Positions 63,987-64,000 of a stretch of 64,000 bases of DNA are shown here, one piece after another; position 1 is the stretch's first letter; each line of letters opens with the position of its first letter. The translations under genes and the position numbers were made by a program. The stretch is from Flavobacteriales bacterium (lineage in GTDB: Bacteria; Bacteroidota; Bacteroidia; Flavobacteriales_F; PHOS-HE28). A model generated the notes under the pieces. That model did not search any database. It saw nothing but the letters and a program-made list of their open reading frames with translations, and had not been told where the DNA came from. The stretch covers positions 1 through 64,000 of the forward strand of contig JADJCX010000006.1 of NCBI GenBank assembly GCA_016703005.1, written 5' to 3'.

Positions 63987-64000
63987 TGGCACCAGTTGCA

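Overview
The window reads as a chromosome fragment of an uncultured Bacteroidota bacterium, most likely a Flavobacteriales relative with a fairly high G+C content (mid-fifties percent by eye). The evidence is: several proteins ending in type IX secretion (T9SS) sorting domains; lineage-typical families (DUF4835, DUF5103, DUF5683, Bacteroidota-type omega subunit, ribonuclease Y, DUF1501/DUF1800 pair, serine palmitoyltransferase-like enzyme); and upstream boxes matching the Bacteroidota -7 element TAnnTTTG. I see no RNA genes, CRISPR array, phage or insertion sequence. No gene-free stretch exceeds about 300 bases.

Layout. 0-10 kb, minus strand: a cut-off propeller sensor, a TPR/caspase-like protein, a small beta-barrel protein, fabI, recN, a DUF4835 protein, coaBC, an rpoZ-like gene and bamD. 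10-20.9 kb, plus strand: serine palmitoyltransferase-like gene, TPR protein, small membrane protein with a clear terminator, kup, parA-parB, DUF5683 gene, dapB and two consecutive signal peptidase genes. 20.9-29.3 kb: fabG (minus), a T9SS cargo and a tiny lipoprotein (plus), then sucD, an MFS carrier, a sugar-nucleotide epimerase, rny, zapA and a coiled-coil partner (minus). 29.4-34.3 kb: M23 peptidase and glycerophosphodiesterase (plus) meeting a DUF1800-DUF1501 pair (minus). 34.6-42.7 kb, plus: TPR anchor protein, ribH, apaG, a small membrane protein, a SulP carrier with two beta-carbonic anhydrases, pruA, an XAC2610-like protein and a CDGSH iron-sulfur protein. 42.7-49.9 kb, minus: a giant TraB/GumN protein, a LysM/periplasmic-binding lipoprotein and guaA. 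50-61.7 kb: a secretome block with five T9SS cargo proteins (two very large adhesin-like proteins, two esterase-type hydrolases and a beta-propeller), plus DUF5103 and YjdF-like genes. The last 2 kb hold a DUF4442 gene, a MazG-like pyrophosphohydrolase and a secreted protein at the edge.

The most important caveat is sequence quality. At least eighteen frame changes break eleven otherwise conserved genes, including genes expected to be essential (coaBC, rny, lepB). There is also an in-frame stop in an esterase, a roughly 140-base in-frame gap removing the Walker B region of parA, and a junction removing the 3' ends of two convergent genes. This pattern fits an error-containing long-read consensus better than biology. 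Frameshifted genes are therefore annotated as single loci.

Biologically, the most interesting points are a perfect 19-base palindrome between the predicted fabI promoter and its start codon, a REP-like palindrome translated in frame inside dapB, the SulP plus twin carbonic anhydrase cluster, a caspase-like protein lacking its catalytic cysteine, and a genome-specific flavour of the Bacteroidota -7 promoter box seen upstream of many genes.
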